From NCBI GenBank assembly GCA_000720375.1, contig JOAA01000006.1, positions 124,001 through 188,000 on the forward strand: a DNA stretch of 64,000 nt, given 5' to 3'. The position numbers and the translations under genes are program-made. The first letter of the stretch is position 1. Every line of letters begins with the position of its first letter. The stretch comes from Rhodococcus rhodnii. GTDB taxonomy: Bacteria > Actinomycetota > Actinomycetes > Mycobacteriales > Pseudonocardiaceae. A model generated the notes under the pieces. The model saw only the letters and a list, made by a program, of their open reading frames with translations, was not told the origin of the DNA and searched no databases. Shown one piece after another: positions 17,162 to 25,669 of this stretch.

Positions 17162-17584
17162 GTGGGCGATGACAAGCTGTCCGAGGAGTGGTTGGCGAAG
17201 ATCCGGCAGGCCGCCGAGCAGCCGAAGGCCAAGCCGTCATCCGGTAAGCCGCTACCGCCGAAACTCCCGTCGATGCCGAAGGTGAGTGTCGACCTGTCCC
17301 GGACCGCGAAGCCCTACACCGAACCCTTCGTGGAGAAGCTGCTCGCCCAACTGTGCCATCTGCTCGAAGTGACCGCGCAACTGTTGTCCAAGCCTCGCTA
17401 CCAGCTGGATGTCGGGCTGTACGTGGCGTTCCAGCAGGGCGACGAGGTCGCGGCGGGCCTGCTCAGGCCGGATCCATGGTGGAAGCTCGGCAGGCGCCGG
17501 CGACCTCGCCCGGAACACCTCAACCCGGCCATCCGGCTGCTTCGCACCGAACTCTTCCGGGTCGCTCCCGAACTGAACCTCTAG
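17162..17584 (+). CDS. Small hypothetical protein
   Basis: 140 residues from GTG 17162 (alternative GTG 17141; neither has a strong ribosome site). The N-terminus is hydrophilic and Lys/Pro-rich (QPKAKPSSGKPLPPKLPSMPK). The middle is helical (PFVEKLLAQLCHLLEVTAQLL) and the C-terminus basic with WWKLGRRRRPRPEHLNPAIRLLR. No domain recognised. Its 3' end overlaps the convergent hydrolase gene by 4 nt. Confidence 0.65.
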   Translation: MGDDKLSEEWLAKIRQAAEQPKAKPSSGKPLPPKLPSMPKVSVDLSRTAKPYTEPFVEKLLAQLCHLLEVTAQLLSKPRYQLDVGLYVAFQQGDEVAAGLLRPDPWWKLGRRRRPRPEHLNPAIRLLRTELFRVAPELNL

Positions 17585-18402
17585 CCTGCCGTGTGCCGGA
17601 TCAACGCCGGCACGAACACGTCCCACACGGGCTGGGGCACGGAGTGTCCCGCTCCCGGCAACACCACCAGTTCGGCGCCCGGTATCGCGTCACGCAACGC
17701 CTCGCCATGCGGCAGGGGAAGCAGCGGATCCCGGTCCCCGTGCACGACCAACGTCGGCGCCGTGATGTCACCGAAGCCTCCGTTGACGGGCGGATCGAAC
17801 GTGATGAGGTAGTGGTTGGTGAGAGTCGACGCGTAGTCCCGGGCACGGGCGACGTCCCGCTCGACCAACGCCCGTGTGGCGGCTTCGTCGAAGTACGGGG
17901 AACCGCCCGATTCGGCCCGCACGGACTCGACGACGAAATCGATCACCGCGGTGAGGTCGGCGGGGTCCGGTTCGGTCGGGAACACGGTCGAAGGCGGCGG
18001 GAGACCGTCCTCACCCGTCGAGGTGCTCACGAACGTCAGCGACGCGACCCGATCGGGGTGATCCACTCCGGCGATCAGCCCGACTCCGCCGAACATCGAC
18101 TGGCAGACCAGGTGTGCGCGGTGGATGCCGAAGGCTTTCAGGATGCCGAGCGCGTCCTCGGTCACGTCGGTCAGCGAGTAGCCCGGCTGTCCCGGTGGAT
18201 AACTGGTCGACCTGCCGGTATCCCGGTTGTCGTAGCGGATCACGAACCGGCCCGACGCCGCGATCCGATGGCACAGTTCCGCGTCCCACCAGAGCATCGA
18301 CGCACCGGCTCCGGCGACGAGCAGGATCCCGGGGTCCGCGCCGTCTCCGAAGGTCTCGACGCCCAGTTCGACCCCGTTGACCTCAAGCATCTGCTCCGTC
18401 AT
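17581..18402 (-). CDS. Alpha/beta hydrolase (RdmC-like methylesterase group)
   Basis: About 273 residues from ATG 18402 (an upstream in-frame start at 18447 would overlap the divergent gene's start). The pattern VIRYDNRDTGRST is typical of the subgroup containing anthracycline methylesterases and bromoperoxidase-like hydrolases. The nucleophile elbow reads VCQSMFGG instead of the usual GxSxGG: the Ser is present but both flanking Gly positions are changed. LVVHGDRDPLLPL supplies the acid and LPGAGHSVPQP the His. The substrate is unknown. Confidence 0.82.
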   Translation of the reverse strand: MTEQMLEVNGVELGVETFGDGADPGILLVAGAGASMLWWDAELCHRIAASGRFVIRYDNRDTGRSTSYPPGQPGYSLTDVTEDALGILKAFGIHRAHLVCQSMFGGVGLIAGVDHPDRVASLTFVSTSTGEDGLPPPSTVFPTEPDPADLTAVIDFVVESVRAESGGSPYFDEAATRALVERDVARARDYASTLTNHYLITFDPPVNGGFGDITAPTLVVHGDRDPLLPLPHGEALRDAIPGAELVVLPGAGHSVPQPVWDVFVPALIRHTAG

Positions 18403-18446
18403 GACCGACACCCTAGGCAGATCACAGTTAGTTGAGGAATCAATCA

Positions 18447-19493
18447 ATGCGCTGGGGCGTTGTCGGGGGCATGAAGAACATCGGTTTCCTCTCGTTCGGG
18501 CACTGGTCGGACAGCCCGCACTCGCAGACGAGGTCGGCGTCGGACGCGCTGCTGCAGGCCGTTGACCTGGCCGTGGCCGCGGAGGAGCTGGGCGCGGACG
18601 GTGCCTATTTCCGGGTGCACCACTTCGCCAGGCAACTGGCGTCGCCGTTCCCGCTGCTGGCCGCGATCGGGGCGAAGACCGAACGCATCGAGATCGGCAC
18701 CGGCGTGATCGACATGCGGTACGAGAACCCGATGTACATGGCCGAGGACGCCGGTGCCGCCGATCTCATCGCCGGAGGCAGGCTGCAGCTCGGCATCTCC
18801 CGTGGCTCACCCGAGCAGGTGATCGACGGGTGGCGGTACTTCGGCTACCAGCCCAGCGACGGCGAGTCCGAGGCCGACATGGCCCGCAAGCACGCCGAGG
18901 TCCTGCTGATGGTGTTGCAGGGCAAGGGGTTCGCCGAGCCCAACCCACGCCCGATGTTCGCCAATCCGCCTGGGCTGCTGCGCGTCGAGCCGCACTCGCC
19001 GGGGTTGCGGGAGCGGATCTGGTGGGGTGCGGCGTCCAACGGCACCGCGGTGTGGGCCGCCCAGCAAGGCATGCACCTGATGAGCTCGACGCTGAAGAAC
19101 GACGAGGGTGGCGCCCCGTTCCACGTCCAGCAGGCCGAACAGATCCGGGCGTTCCGCAAGGCCTGGGCCGAGGCCGGGTGGCAACGCGAACCGCGCGTGT
19201 CCGTATCACGCAGCATTTTCGCGCTGACGTCCGAACTGGACCACCAGTACTTCGGCGGTGACGGCCAGAGCGCCGACCAGATCGGCTACATCGACGCCGA
19301 CACCAGGGCGATCTTCGGCCGTACCTACGCCGCCGAACCGGACGTCCTGGTGGACCAACTCGCCGGGGACGAGGCGATCGCGGAGGCCGACACGCTCCTG
19401 CTGACCGTGCCCAACCAGCTTGGCGTGGACTTCAACGCGCACGTGATCGAGAGCGTGCTCACCCACGTGGCGCCCGCCCTGGGCTGGCGCTGA
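18447..19493 (+). CDS. Luciferase-like (LLM class) flavin-dependent monooxygenase
   Basis: 348 residues from ATG 18447, chosen for GAGGAA seven bases upstream; a second ATG at 18471 (MKNIGFLSFGHW) looks like the family's usual beginning. TIM-barrel features include FLSFGHW, AVAAEELGADGAYFRVHHFA, RIEIGTGVIDMRYENPMYMAEDAGAAD and GGRLQLGISRGSP, all typical of bacterial luciferase-family enzymes using FMNH2 or F420. The end (DTLLLTVPNQLGVDFNAHVIESVL) is also typical. The substrate is unknown. Confidence 0.88.
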   Translation: MRWGVVGGMKNIGFLSFGHWSDSPHSQTRSASDALLQAVDLAVAAEELGADGAYFRVHHFARQLASPFPLLAAIGAKTERIEIGTGVIDMRYENPMYMAEDAGAADLIAGGRLQLGISRGSPEQVIDGWRYFGYQPSDGESEADMARKHAEVLLMVLQGKGFAEPNPRPMFANPPGLLRVEPHSPGLRERIWWGAASNGTAVWAAQQGMHLMSSTLKNDEGGAPFHVQQAEQIRAFRKAWAEAGWQREPRVSVSRSIFALTSELDHQYFGGDGQSADQIGYIDADTRAIFGRTYAAEPDVLVDQLAGDEAIAEADTLLLTVPNQLGVDFNAHVIESVLTHVAPALGWR

Positions 19494-19585
19494 CCGGCTT
19501 TTCTGGGGCCGGTTAGGGGTTGAACCGAGCTTGTCCTGACCGGACAGTCAAGTCGCCTGCTCCACGACATCACGGGGGATTCGAC

Positions 19586-20335
19586 TTGACCGGCACCAGC
19601 CATGACCCGCAGCTGTGGGTCCGACGGTTCCACCCGGCCCCGGACGCGGAGGTCAACCTGGCCTGCCTGCCGCACGCCGGCGGCTCGGCGAGCTACTACT
19701 TCCCGGTGTCCCGGGCGCTTTCGCCGAAGGTCGGCGTGCTGGCGGTGCAGTATCCCGGCCGCCAGGACCGTCGGCGTGAACCCAGCATGTCCAGCATCGC
19801 CGAACTCGCCGACGCGGTCGCCGCCCAGTTGCTGCCGTGGGCCGAAAAGCCGCTGGCGATCTTCGGCCACAGCATGGGTGCGACGCTCGGCTTCGAGGTC
19901 GCGCTGCGGCTGGAGCAGGAAGGGATCAAGCCCTTGGCGCTGTTCGTGTCCGGGCGCCGGGCACCTTCACGCCACCGCGACGAGCGGTACCACCTGCTCG
20001 ACGACACGAAGTTCATCGCCGAGATCAAGTCACTCGGCGCGGCGGAGTCCAATCTGCTGGACGATCCAGAGGTCCTGCAGTCGGTGCTCCCGGCGCTGCG
20101 CAGCGACTACCGGGCCGCGGAGACGTACCGCTACCAGCCGGGACCGCCGGTGAACAGCCCGATCTACGCGATGGTCGGCGACAGCGACCCGAAGGCCACT
20201 GTGGACGAGGTGCGTTCGTGGGGTGAGCACACCACGGCGAGCTTCGACATGCGCACCTACCCGGGCGGCCACTTCTATCTCAACCAGCACGCCCCGAGCG
20301 TCATCGACGTCATCGCCGAGGTCCTCACCCGCTGA
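19586..20335 (+). CDS. Type II thioesterase (orphan)
   Basis: 249 residues from TTG 19586 with GGGGGA 7 nt upstream. LACLPHAGGSASYYFP (26-40), GVLAVQYPGRQDRR, IFGHSMGA (S96) and GGHFYLNQH define the type II (editing) thioesterase family that removes aberrant acyl chains from PKS/NRPS carrier proteins. No carrier protein, PKS or NRPS gene lies in this window, so it either serves a cluster elsewhere or borders one outside. It follows the LLM gene by 92 bp, with a weak hairpin (19493-19513) between them. Confidence 0.9.
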   Translation: MTGTSHDPQLWVRRFHPAPDAEVNLACLPHAGGSASYYFPVSRALSPKVGVLAVQYPGRQDRRREPSMSSIAELADAVAAQLLPWAEKPLAIFGHSMGATLGFEVALRLEQEGIKPLALFVSGRRAPSRHRDERYHLLDDTKFIAEIKSLGAAESNLLDDPEVLQSVLPALRSDYRAAETYRYQPGPPVNSPIYAMVGDSDPKATVDEVRSWGEHTTASFDMRTYPGGHFYLNQHAPSVIDVIAEVLTR

Positions 20336-20432
20336 CGCGCCCGCGTTTCCCGGAGTTCTCGCCCGCCAACCGGACCGGACGGGCTAGGCTGCTCGATGCA
20401 GTGATGACGTCCGTTCGGCCCAAGGGGTGTCA

Positions 20433-20909
20433 GTGTCCGTACCGTTCGCCGAGAACATCCGTGATCCGCATGAATGGATGCGTGAGCAGGAGGAACGCAC
20501 CGCGGCACTGCTCGCCAAAGCGCAGGACGCCCAGGCCCGGCTGGCGGAGAACTCGGTCACCCGCACGAGCCAGGACCAGGTCGTGACGGTGACTGTCAAC
20601 CCGGGCGGCGGGATGACCGCGTTGTCGCTGTCGCCCGAGGCCGACCGGATGGGCCACCGGCAGCTGGCCGGTCTGATCCTGACCACGTACAACCAGGCAG
20701 CACGGCAGGCCGCGACGCAGACCATGGCGATCATGGCAGGCCTGGTCGGCCAGGACTCCGAGGCGCTGGACATCGTCCGCCAGGCCATGCCCGAGCTGCC
20801 CACGACCGAGCAGGAAGAACGGCTCGAGAACTTCGGCCGCGGCCCGCGTACCGACTTCGACGACGAAGAGGGCTTCCAGGGCTTCTCCGACGGTGGTGAT
20901 CGCAGGTGA
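20433..20909 (+). CDS. YbaB/EbfC-family protein of an ESX-like cluster
   Basis: 158 residues from GTG 20433 (AAGGGG at 20422-20427 gives correct spacing, better than the GTG at 20427). After a helical N-terminus (DPHEWMREQEERTAALLAKAQDAQ) comes the YbaB-type core (VTVTVNPGGGMTALSLSPEADRM) and a helical part ending in an acidic tail. Actinobacterial YbaB-like proteins commonly begin clusters of ESX/WXG-like substrates, as here. Its stop overlaps the next GTG (GTGA). Confidence 0.82.
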   Translation: MSVPFAENIRDPHEWMREQEERTAALLAKAQDAQARLAENSVTRTSQDQVVTVTVNPGGGMTALSLSPEADRMGHRQLAGLILTTYNQAARQAATQTMAIMAGLVGQDSEALDIVRQAMPELPTTEQEERLENFGRGPRTDFDDEEGFQGFSDGGDRR

Positions 20910-21232
20910 GCACGCCCGGCTACGAGATCGACGACCCGGCGACGCTGTCGAGGCACGCGGGCAAGGTCGCCGGCGTCGCCGACATGATCAGCGAGGCCAA
21001 CACCGCGGGCCAGCAGGTCGGGCTCGGTGGCGTCGGCGCGTACGGCCTGCTGTGCTCACCGCTGATGATCCCCGCGTTGCAGGCGCTCCAGGGCGATATG
21101 GACGAGTTGCTGCAGAGCTCATCGGATCTCGCGAGCACGCTCGCCGACGGGATCAAGCGCGCCATCACCGACTACGGAGGCGTCGAGCAGCAGATCAAAG
21201 CGCAGAACGACGAGCTGGGGTGGACGAGTTGA
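20906..21232 (+). CDS. ESX-secretion-associated (EspC-like) small protein
   Basis: 108 residues, GTG start overlapping the previous stop by 4 nt. It begins YEIDDPATLSRHAGKVAGVADMISEAN and has a Gly-rich middle GQQVGLGGVGAYGLL. A second helix (ALQGDMDELLQSSSDLASTLADGIKRAITDY) then ends in a short tail. This helix-turn-helix layout and length are those of EspC/type VII secretion targets. Probably secreted or bound to the larger partner encoded next. Confidence 0.75.
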   Translation: MSTPGYEIDDPATLSRHAGKVAGVADMISEANTAGQQVGLGGVGAYGLLCSPLMIPALQALQGDMDELLQSSSDLASTLADGIKRAITDYGGVEQQIKAQNDELGWTS

Positions 21233-22206
21233 GCGCCGAGGACCTGGTCGCGAAGCCCACAGCGCAGACCGGTTTCGAGGGCTCCGGTGGTGTCGAGTCG
21301 GTCACCAACCTGGTCAAGGACCTCGGCAACGACTCGAACTGGCAGGAGCTGGCCATCGACGGCGCGCTGGTCGGCCTGGACGCGCTGTCGATGGTGATGA
21401 ACCCGCTCGGTGAGCTGGTGAAGGCGGGCGTCGGCTGGCTGATGGAGCACCTGGACTTCATCCGTGAGCCGCTCGAGGTGCTGACCGGGGACCCCGGCCA
21501 GATCAACGCGATCGCGCAGACGTGGCAGAACATCGGCAAACGGCTGGTGGACGCGACGAACGAGTACCAGGCCGCGATGGCGCTCACCGAAGGCTGGCGC
21601 GGCGATTCGGCGACCAAGTACCGCGAGCTGGCGCAGTCCTACATCGACTCGCTCGGCCACATCGCCAAGCAGGCGCAGGACGCGGCATCCGGGGTGAAGA
21701 TCGCCGGGGTCGTGGTCGCCACCACGAGGGCGATCATCTTCGACATGATCGCGACGTTCATCAGCAACGTGATCACCCGTGCCCTGCTGGCGCTGGCCTC
21801 CTCCTGGTTCACGTTCGGCGCGTCGGTGGGCGCGTTCATCGCCAGCGTCGTCGCCGACGCCGTTCAACTGGCCGCCAAGCTGCAGAAGCGGGTCGGCAAG
21901 TTGCTGCAGGCGATCCAGCAGTTCGTGGCCAAGTACCGTGTGCTCGGCGACAAATCGGCCGACGCGGCCAAAGCGCTGGGCCGCAAGTCGACCGAGCTGG
22001 GCCGCGAGGCGAACAAGGCGATCAAGCAGACCACCAAGACACTGGACGCACTGGCGCCGGACTCGGGCAAACTCAAGGCGTACACCGACTACGTGGACAA
22101 GATGGGCAACTCGGCCATCGGCAAACGCCTGGACGGCATGGGCACGAAGGTGGTCAAAGAGGGAACGAAGGCGACGAACGAGACCGTGAACTCCGACGAG
22201 GACTAG
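21220..22206 (+). CDS. WXG-like large protein with alpha-helical membrane-active C-terminus
   Basis: About 328 residues from GTG 21220 (overlapping the previous gene by 13 nt; a TTG at 21229 is an alternative). Residues around 110-150 contain ALTEGWRGDSATKYRELAQSYIDSL, a WxG turn between two helices as in WXG100 proteins. A hydrophobic stretch follows (AGVVVATTRAIIFDMIATFISNVITRALLALASSWFTFG and on), then a Lys/Ala-rich amphipathic tail. It is much longer than the roughly 100 residues of classic WXG100 proteins. It is either a secreted ESX effector or a membrane-acting component. No toxin catalytic motif is visible. Confidence 0.72.
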   Translation: MDELSAEDLVAKPTAQTGFEGSGGVESVTNLVKDLGNDSNWQELAIDGALVGLDALSMVMNPLGELVKAGVGWLMEHLDFIREPLEVLTGDPGQINAIAQTWQNIGKRLVDATNEYQAAMALTEGWRGDSATKYRELAQSYIDSLGHIAKQAQDAASGVKIAGVVVATTRAIIFDMIATFISNVITRALLALASSWFTFGASVGAFIASVVADAVQLAAKLQKRVGKLLQAIQQFVAKYRVLGDKSADAAKALGRKSTELGREANKAIKQTTKTLDALAPDSGKLKAYTDYVDKMGNSAIGKRLDGMGTKVVKEGTKATNETVNSDED

Positions 22207-22767
22207 ATGAGCGCAGACCGCCGGTTCTACCACTGGCCGGCCTTCGTCCTGGCCGGCGTCCTCGCGGCGCTCGGCATCTGGGCGTTCATCGCGGTGCAGC
22301 ACAGCATGGGCCTGACAACGGGCGAGCTCCCGCAGGCCGAGCGCAGCGGCAAAGCCCAACCGCAGTCGTGCTCCAGGGATCCGCTCTACCTGTGGATCAC
22401 GTGGACCTGCGAGGCTCAGGTCCAATGGAACGGCGAGGAGAACGTCGTCGCCGAACGCGTGATCTCGGTTCGTGAGCTCACCGGCACAGTGGACGTTCAG
22501 GAACGAGTCGTTCCCCGTAAACGGGTGAGCACGGCCAGGGAAGTCGTGCCCGCGGACTACCCAGGCACGAGCGACGGCGCGTTGTTCTTCGTGATGATGA
22601 TGGGTTTCCCGGTCGTGGGCGCGGCCGCCGGTTACTTCGCCGGGACGCGGCTGGCCAGGCTGCTCCCCGAGCCGCCGGCCAAACCCGAAAAGCTCGCCCT
22701 GCGCTCGAAGATGTCCACCCGGCACGACCGCGACAAGCGCTTCAACCGCAAACGCCGCCGCCCGTGA
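22207..22767 (+). CDS. Two-pass membrane protein (DUF6346-like)
   Basis: 186 residues, ATG directly after the previous TAG. Transmembrane helices lie at about 11-30 (FVLAGVLAALGIWAFIAV) and 125-146 (LFFVMMMGFPVVGAAAGYFAG). Between them is an extracytoplasmic loop with two Cys (C55, C68). The tail is strongly basic (KMSTRHDRDKRFNRKRRRP). Fourth gene of the ESX-like cluster; it resembles actinobacterial DUF6346 proteins found beside WXG-like genes. Confidence 0.7.
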   Translation: MSADRRFYHWPAFVLAGVLAALGIWAFIAVQHSMGLTTGELPQAERSGKAQPQSCSRDPLYLWITWTCEAQVQWNGEENVVAERVISVRELTGTVDVQERVVPRKRVSTAREVVPADYPGTSDGALFFVMMMGFPVVGAAAGYFAGTRLARLLPEPPAKPEKLALRSKMSTRHDRDKRFNRKRRRP

Positions 22768-22771
22768 CCGC

Positions 22772-23191
22772 TCAGAGGTCGTCGCACTGGTTTCGAGCCC
22801 GGTCGAGTTCGCCGATCGAGTCGTCGGTGAGCCGGAGCCTGCGGTTGATCAGCTCGTCGGCCCGGCTGATCGTCGAACTGAGCGTCGCGTAACGGGAATC
22901 GTCACGGGCCGCGGCCTGGGCAAGGGCTCTGGCGGCACTGAGCCGGTCCGCGGCTGAGGGCGTGTAGTTGCTCTCGGGCAGCCGATCCGCGCGTCCGGTC
23001 ATCGGCTTCAGTTCGCCGACACGTTCGAGCGCCGCGCAAGCGGCGGCCGCGTCCCCCTCGGCGCCGTCCGGTTTGCTGAAGTCCGCCGTCACCAACCAAA
23101 GCAAGCCGACCACGGCCGCACCGATCACCACTCCGATCGCCCAAGAGGTCAACGGGGACGACCTGGGTTCAGATCCTGCCGGAACCACCAC
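22772..23191 (-). CDS. Single-pass membrane-anchored hypothetical protein
   Basis: 139 residues from GTG 23191 with AAGGCGG 7 nt upstream. One transmembrane helix at about 17-35 (AIGVVIGAAVVGLLWLVTA). The external C-terminal domain is all-helical with Ala/Arg-rich repeats and two Cys (C51 and C136). Convergent with the ESX-like cluster, with 4 bp between stops. Function unknown. Confidence 0.65.
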   Translation of the reverse strand: MVVPAGSEPRSSPLTSWAIGVVIGAAVVGLLWLVTADFSKPDGAEGDAAAACAALERVGELKPMTGRADRLPESNYTPSAADRLSAARALAQAAARDDSRYATLSSTISRADELINRRLRLTDDSIGELDRARNQCDDL

Positions 23192-23286
23192 TGAAAGACC
23201 GCCTTCTACGGATTTGTCCGCATCAGCCTAGGCAGTGGCGCGCATGTCTCCTACCGCCAGTTGATGTCCGTAGAAATGCCGTGATC

Positions 23287-23877
23287 TCACCGATCTGGCC
23301 GGGGAAGTCCGCTCAGCACCAGATCGACTGTCGCGACAAGGAAGTCGTCGGTCACCGGTCGCCCGGTGACCAGCACCCGGAAGTACGGCGGCCCCAGCAC
23401 GGCCTCGATCGTCGCACCCGGGTCGACCGGGGCGATCTCCTTGCGGTCGACCGCTCGCTCGACGATCACGCCGTCCACGGCCAACCGCTCGGTCCAAAAC
23501 GAACTGACCATTGTGGCCACTACACTCTCGTGCGGTGCCAAGGAGATTCCCGCGCGGACCATCGCCTGGACCTCCGGGGTCTGCAGGTTCGCGATCGCAG
23601 CACGCACCAGCTCGATGAGGTCGTCGCGCAGGCTGCCCGTGTCCGGAATGGGGACCTTGGTGAACGCGCGCTCGCGAATGGCGTCGAGCATCAACGCTTC
23701 CTTTGTCCCCCAACGGCGGTAGAGCGTCGTTTTGTTCACGCCGGCACGTTTGGCGATGCCTTCCAGGCTCAGTGCGTGAAACCCGACGTCCACGAGCTCC
23801 GCCAGCCCGGCGTTCAGCACCGTTGCCCGAACGTGGGCACTGCGCCCGCCGGGACGCCTGACAGGACTCTCAGCCAC
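23287..23877 (-). CDS. TetR-family repressor
   Basis: 196 residues. The N-terminal helix-turn-helix is typical (LSLEGIAKRAGVNKTTLYRRWGTKEALMLDAI). The ligand-binding C-terminal domain carries a segment common to mycobacterial/actinomycete TetR proteins (VVDRKEIAP-like and GPPYFRVLVTGRPVTDDF). It diverges from the SDR gene at 23946, with a perfect palindrome between them, so it most likely represses that gene and itself. Confidence 0.88.
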   Translation of the reverse strand: MAESPVRRPGGRSAHVRATVLNAGLAELVDVGFHALSLEGIAKRAGVNKTTLYRRWGTKEALMLDAIRERAFTKVPIPDTGSLRDDLIELVRAAIANLQTPEVQAMVRAGISLAPHESVVATMVSSFWTERLAVDGVIVERAVDRKEIAPVDPGATIEAVLGPPYFRVLVTGRPVTDDFLVATVDLVLSGLPRPDR

Positions 23878-23908
23878 GGGTTGACCTTAGCCCGGCCAGC
23901 ACGGCAGG

Positions 23909-23935
23909 CTAAAAGCAACAAAAAGTTGCTTTTAG
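23909..23935. promoter_or_regulatory. TetR operator between divergent genes
   Basis: Perfect 11-bp inverted repeat, arms 23909-23919 (CTAAAAGCAAC) and 23925-23935, with a 5-nt A-spacer, in an AT-rich patch otherwise alien to this DNA. It ends 10 bp before the SDR start and 31 bp from the TetR start, so binding would block both promoters. Confidence 0.75.
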
Positions 23936-23945
23936 GGAGATGGGG

Positions 23946-24821
23946 ATGACACCGAGCAGACGAGCCGTGTTGGGCGGAGCCGCGGGTGTGGGACTCGGGG
24001 CGCTGGCCACGCCGGCGGCGGCCACCACGCCCGGCCGGTTCAGCGGGAAGGTCGTGATGATCACCGGCGCGACCTCGGGTATCGGTGAAGCGACCGCCCG
24101 AGCCTTCGCCGCGGCGGGGGCGAGAGTCGTGTTCTGCGGCCGCCGCGCCGGCTTAGGCCGGGAAGTCGAGCGCAGTATCCGGGCGGCACGCGGTGAGGCC
24201 ACCTACATCCAGGCCGATGTGCGCGTTCCCGAGGAGGTTCAGCACTTCGTGGACGGCGGGGTCCGCCGGTACGGACGGCTGGACATCGCCTTCAACAACG
24301 CGGGCGTGCAGATCAGCGCGAAACTGCACGAAGTGACGGCCGCGCAATGGGATGACGTCACGAACACCAACGCGCGCGGAGTGTTCCTGGCGATGAAGTA
24401 CCAGATCCCGCACATGCTCACGCGCGGCGGCCACATCATCGTGAACTCGTCGGTGGGTGCGATCGTCGGGCGCCCCAACCTGTCCACGTACCAAGCCACC
24501 AAACAAGCCGTGCAGGCGCTGGTCAAGTCGGCGGCGCTGGAGTACGGCGCCCAGGGCATCCGCGTCAACGCGATCCTGCCTGGGATCACCGACACCCCGA
24601 TGATCCGCCCGCCTGGCCTTGACGACGCGACCTGGCAACGCGCGCTCGCCTACCTGGGCCAGGAGAACGTCGACGGGCTGAAGAAGGTCGCCACGCCCGC
24701 GATGATCGCCCAGGCCGTCCTCGGTCTGGCGGGTGACGAATTCGCCTATCTGACAGGGGCTTGCGTACCGGTCGACGGTGGAATCGCCGCCGGGCGCCGA
24801 ATGCTGGTGCCTTCGCTCTGA
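23946..24821 (+). CDS. Tat-exported short-chain dehydrogenase
   Basis: 291 residues from ATG 23946 (AGGGAG six bases upstream; the ATG at 23940 overlaps that site). It begins with a twin-arginine signal (SRRAVLGGAAGVGLGALATPAAA), then the SDR fold: TGATSGIGEA nucleotide-binding loop, NNAGVQ, NSSVGA and catalytic YQATK. C-terminal LTGACVPVDGG is typical of classical SDRs. A Tat signal on an SDR fits cofactor loading before export. It is the regulated target of the adjacent TetR. Confidence 0.88.
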   Translation: MTPSRRAVLGGAAGVGLGALATPAAATTPGRFSGKVVMITGATSGIGEATARAFAAAGARVVFCGRRAGLGREVERSIRAARGEATYIQADVRVPEEVQHFVDGGVRRYGRLDIAFNNAGVQISAKLHEVTAAQWDDVTNTNARGVFLAMKYQIPHMLTRGGHIIVNSSVGAIVGRPNLSTYQATKQAVQALVKSAALEYGAQGIRVNAILPGITDTPMIRPPGLDDATWQRALAYLGQENVDGLKKVATPAMIAQAVLGLAGDEFAYLTGACVPVDGGIAAGRRMLVPSL

Positions 24822-24828
24822 CGAGAGG

Positions 24829-24858
24829 AGGGAAGTGGTTCGGGCGAACCACTTCCCT
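24829..24858. terminator. Bidirectional terminator between convergent SDR genes
   Basis: 14-bp perfect stem (24829-24842 with 24845-24858, arm AGGGAAGTGGTTCG) with a tiny loop, midway between the stops at 24821 and 24879. Confidence 0.75.
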
Positions 24859-24878
24859 GCCTCGACACCGGCGGCCGC

Positions 24879-25619
24879 TCAGACCGCCACGTAGCCGCCG
24901 TCGGCGTTGAGCACCGCGCCGGTGATGTAGCTGGATCGCGAGGATGCCAGGAACAGCACGGCCTCCGCGATCTCCTCGGGCTCGCCTGCCCGGCCGAGCA
25001 GCGTGCTGGCGCTGAACCCTTCGAAGGCCTCCCCGACTTCCCTGACGGCATTGTCGGTGCGGATCGGGCCCGGTGCGACGGAGTTGACTCGCACGCCCGC
25101 GGCCCCGAATTCGGCGGCCCACGACCTGGTCAGCGCGTCCATCGCGGCCTTGGAAGCGGAGTACACGGAGGTGCCCGCGGGACCGACCTGCCCGGCGACC
25201 GACGAGACGTTGACGATCGAGCCGCGCTTGCGGGCGACCATCGCCGGCGCCAGAGCGGCCGTGAGGAAGTAAGCCGCCCGCACGTTGATCCCGAACACCT
25301 GCTCGTAGCTCTCCGGCGACTGCTCTGGAGTCGGCGAGAACGGGTAGATACCGGCGTTGTTCACCAGCACGTCGACGTCGCCGACGTCCGCGGCCAGCCC
25401 GCGTACGTTCTCCAGGTCTGCCAGGTCGGCCAGGATGAGATGCGCCTCGCCACCGGCCTGCTCGGCCAGCCGCAGGGTTTCCTTGCCGAGCTCCGCGCGG
25501 CGGCCGACGATGTGGACCGTGGCGCCCGCCTGCGCGAGCTTGACCGCGATCGCGCGGCCGATCCCCGCGGTCGCACCGGTGACGAGTGCCTTCTGCCCCT
25601 CAAGTTCATTGGTTCGCAT
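24879..25619 (-). CDS. Short-chain dehydrogenase/reductase
   Basis: 246 residues from ATG 25619 (a GTG at 25637 would add six residues; neither has a clear ribosome site, so leaderless initiation is possible). Classical SDR: TGATAGIGRA, NNAGIYPF, NVSSVAG with catalytic Ser region, YSASK, PGPIRT, and ITGAVLNADGGY at the end. It resembles 3-oxoacyl-ACP-reductase-type SDRs. Substrate not deducible. Confidence 0.87.
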   Translation of the reverse strand: MRTNELEGQKALVTGATAGIGRAIAVKLAQAGATVHIVGRRAELGKETLRLAEQAGGEAHLILADLADLENVRGLAADVGDVDVLVNNAGIYPFSPTPEQSPESYEQVFGINVRAAYFLTAALAPAMVARKRGSIVNVSSVAGQVGPAGTSVYSASKAAMDALTRSWAAEFGAAGVRVNSVAPGPIRTDNAVREVGEAFEGFSASTLLGRAGEPEEIAEAVLFLASSRSSYITGAVLNADGGYVAV

Positions 25620-25669
25620 AACTACGAACTTGCCCACGGCCGATCATCCAGCCATAAATTCCCGATGAA

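Noticed and set aside
19493..19513. ACCGGC-N9-GCCGGT hairpin as terminator between LLM and thioesterase genes
   Set aside because: Only a 6-bp stem with a 9-nt loop; not convincing on its own.
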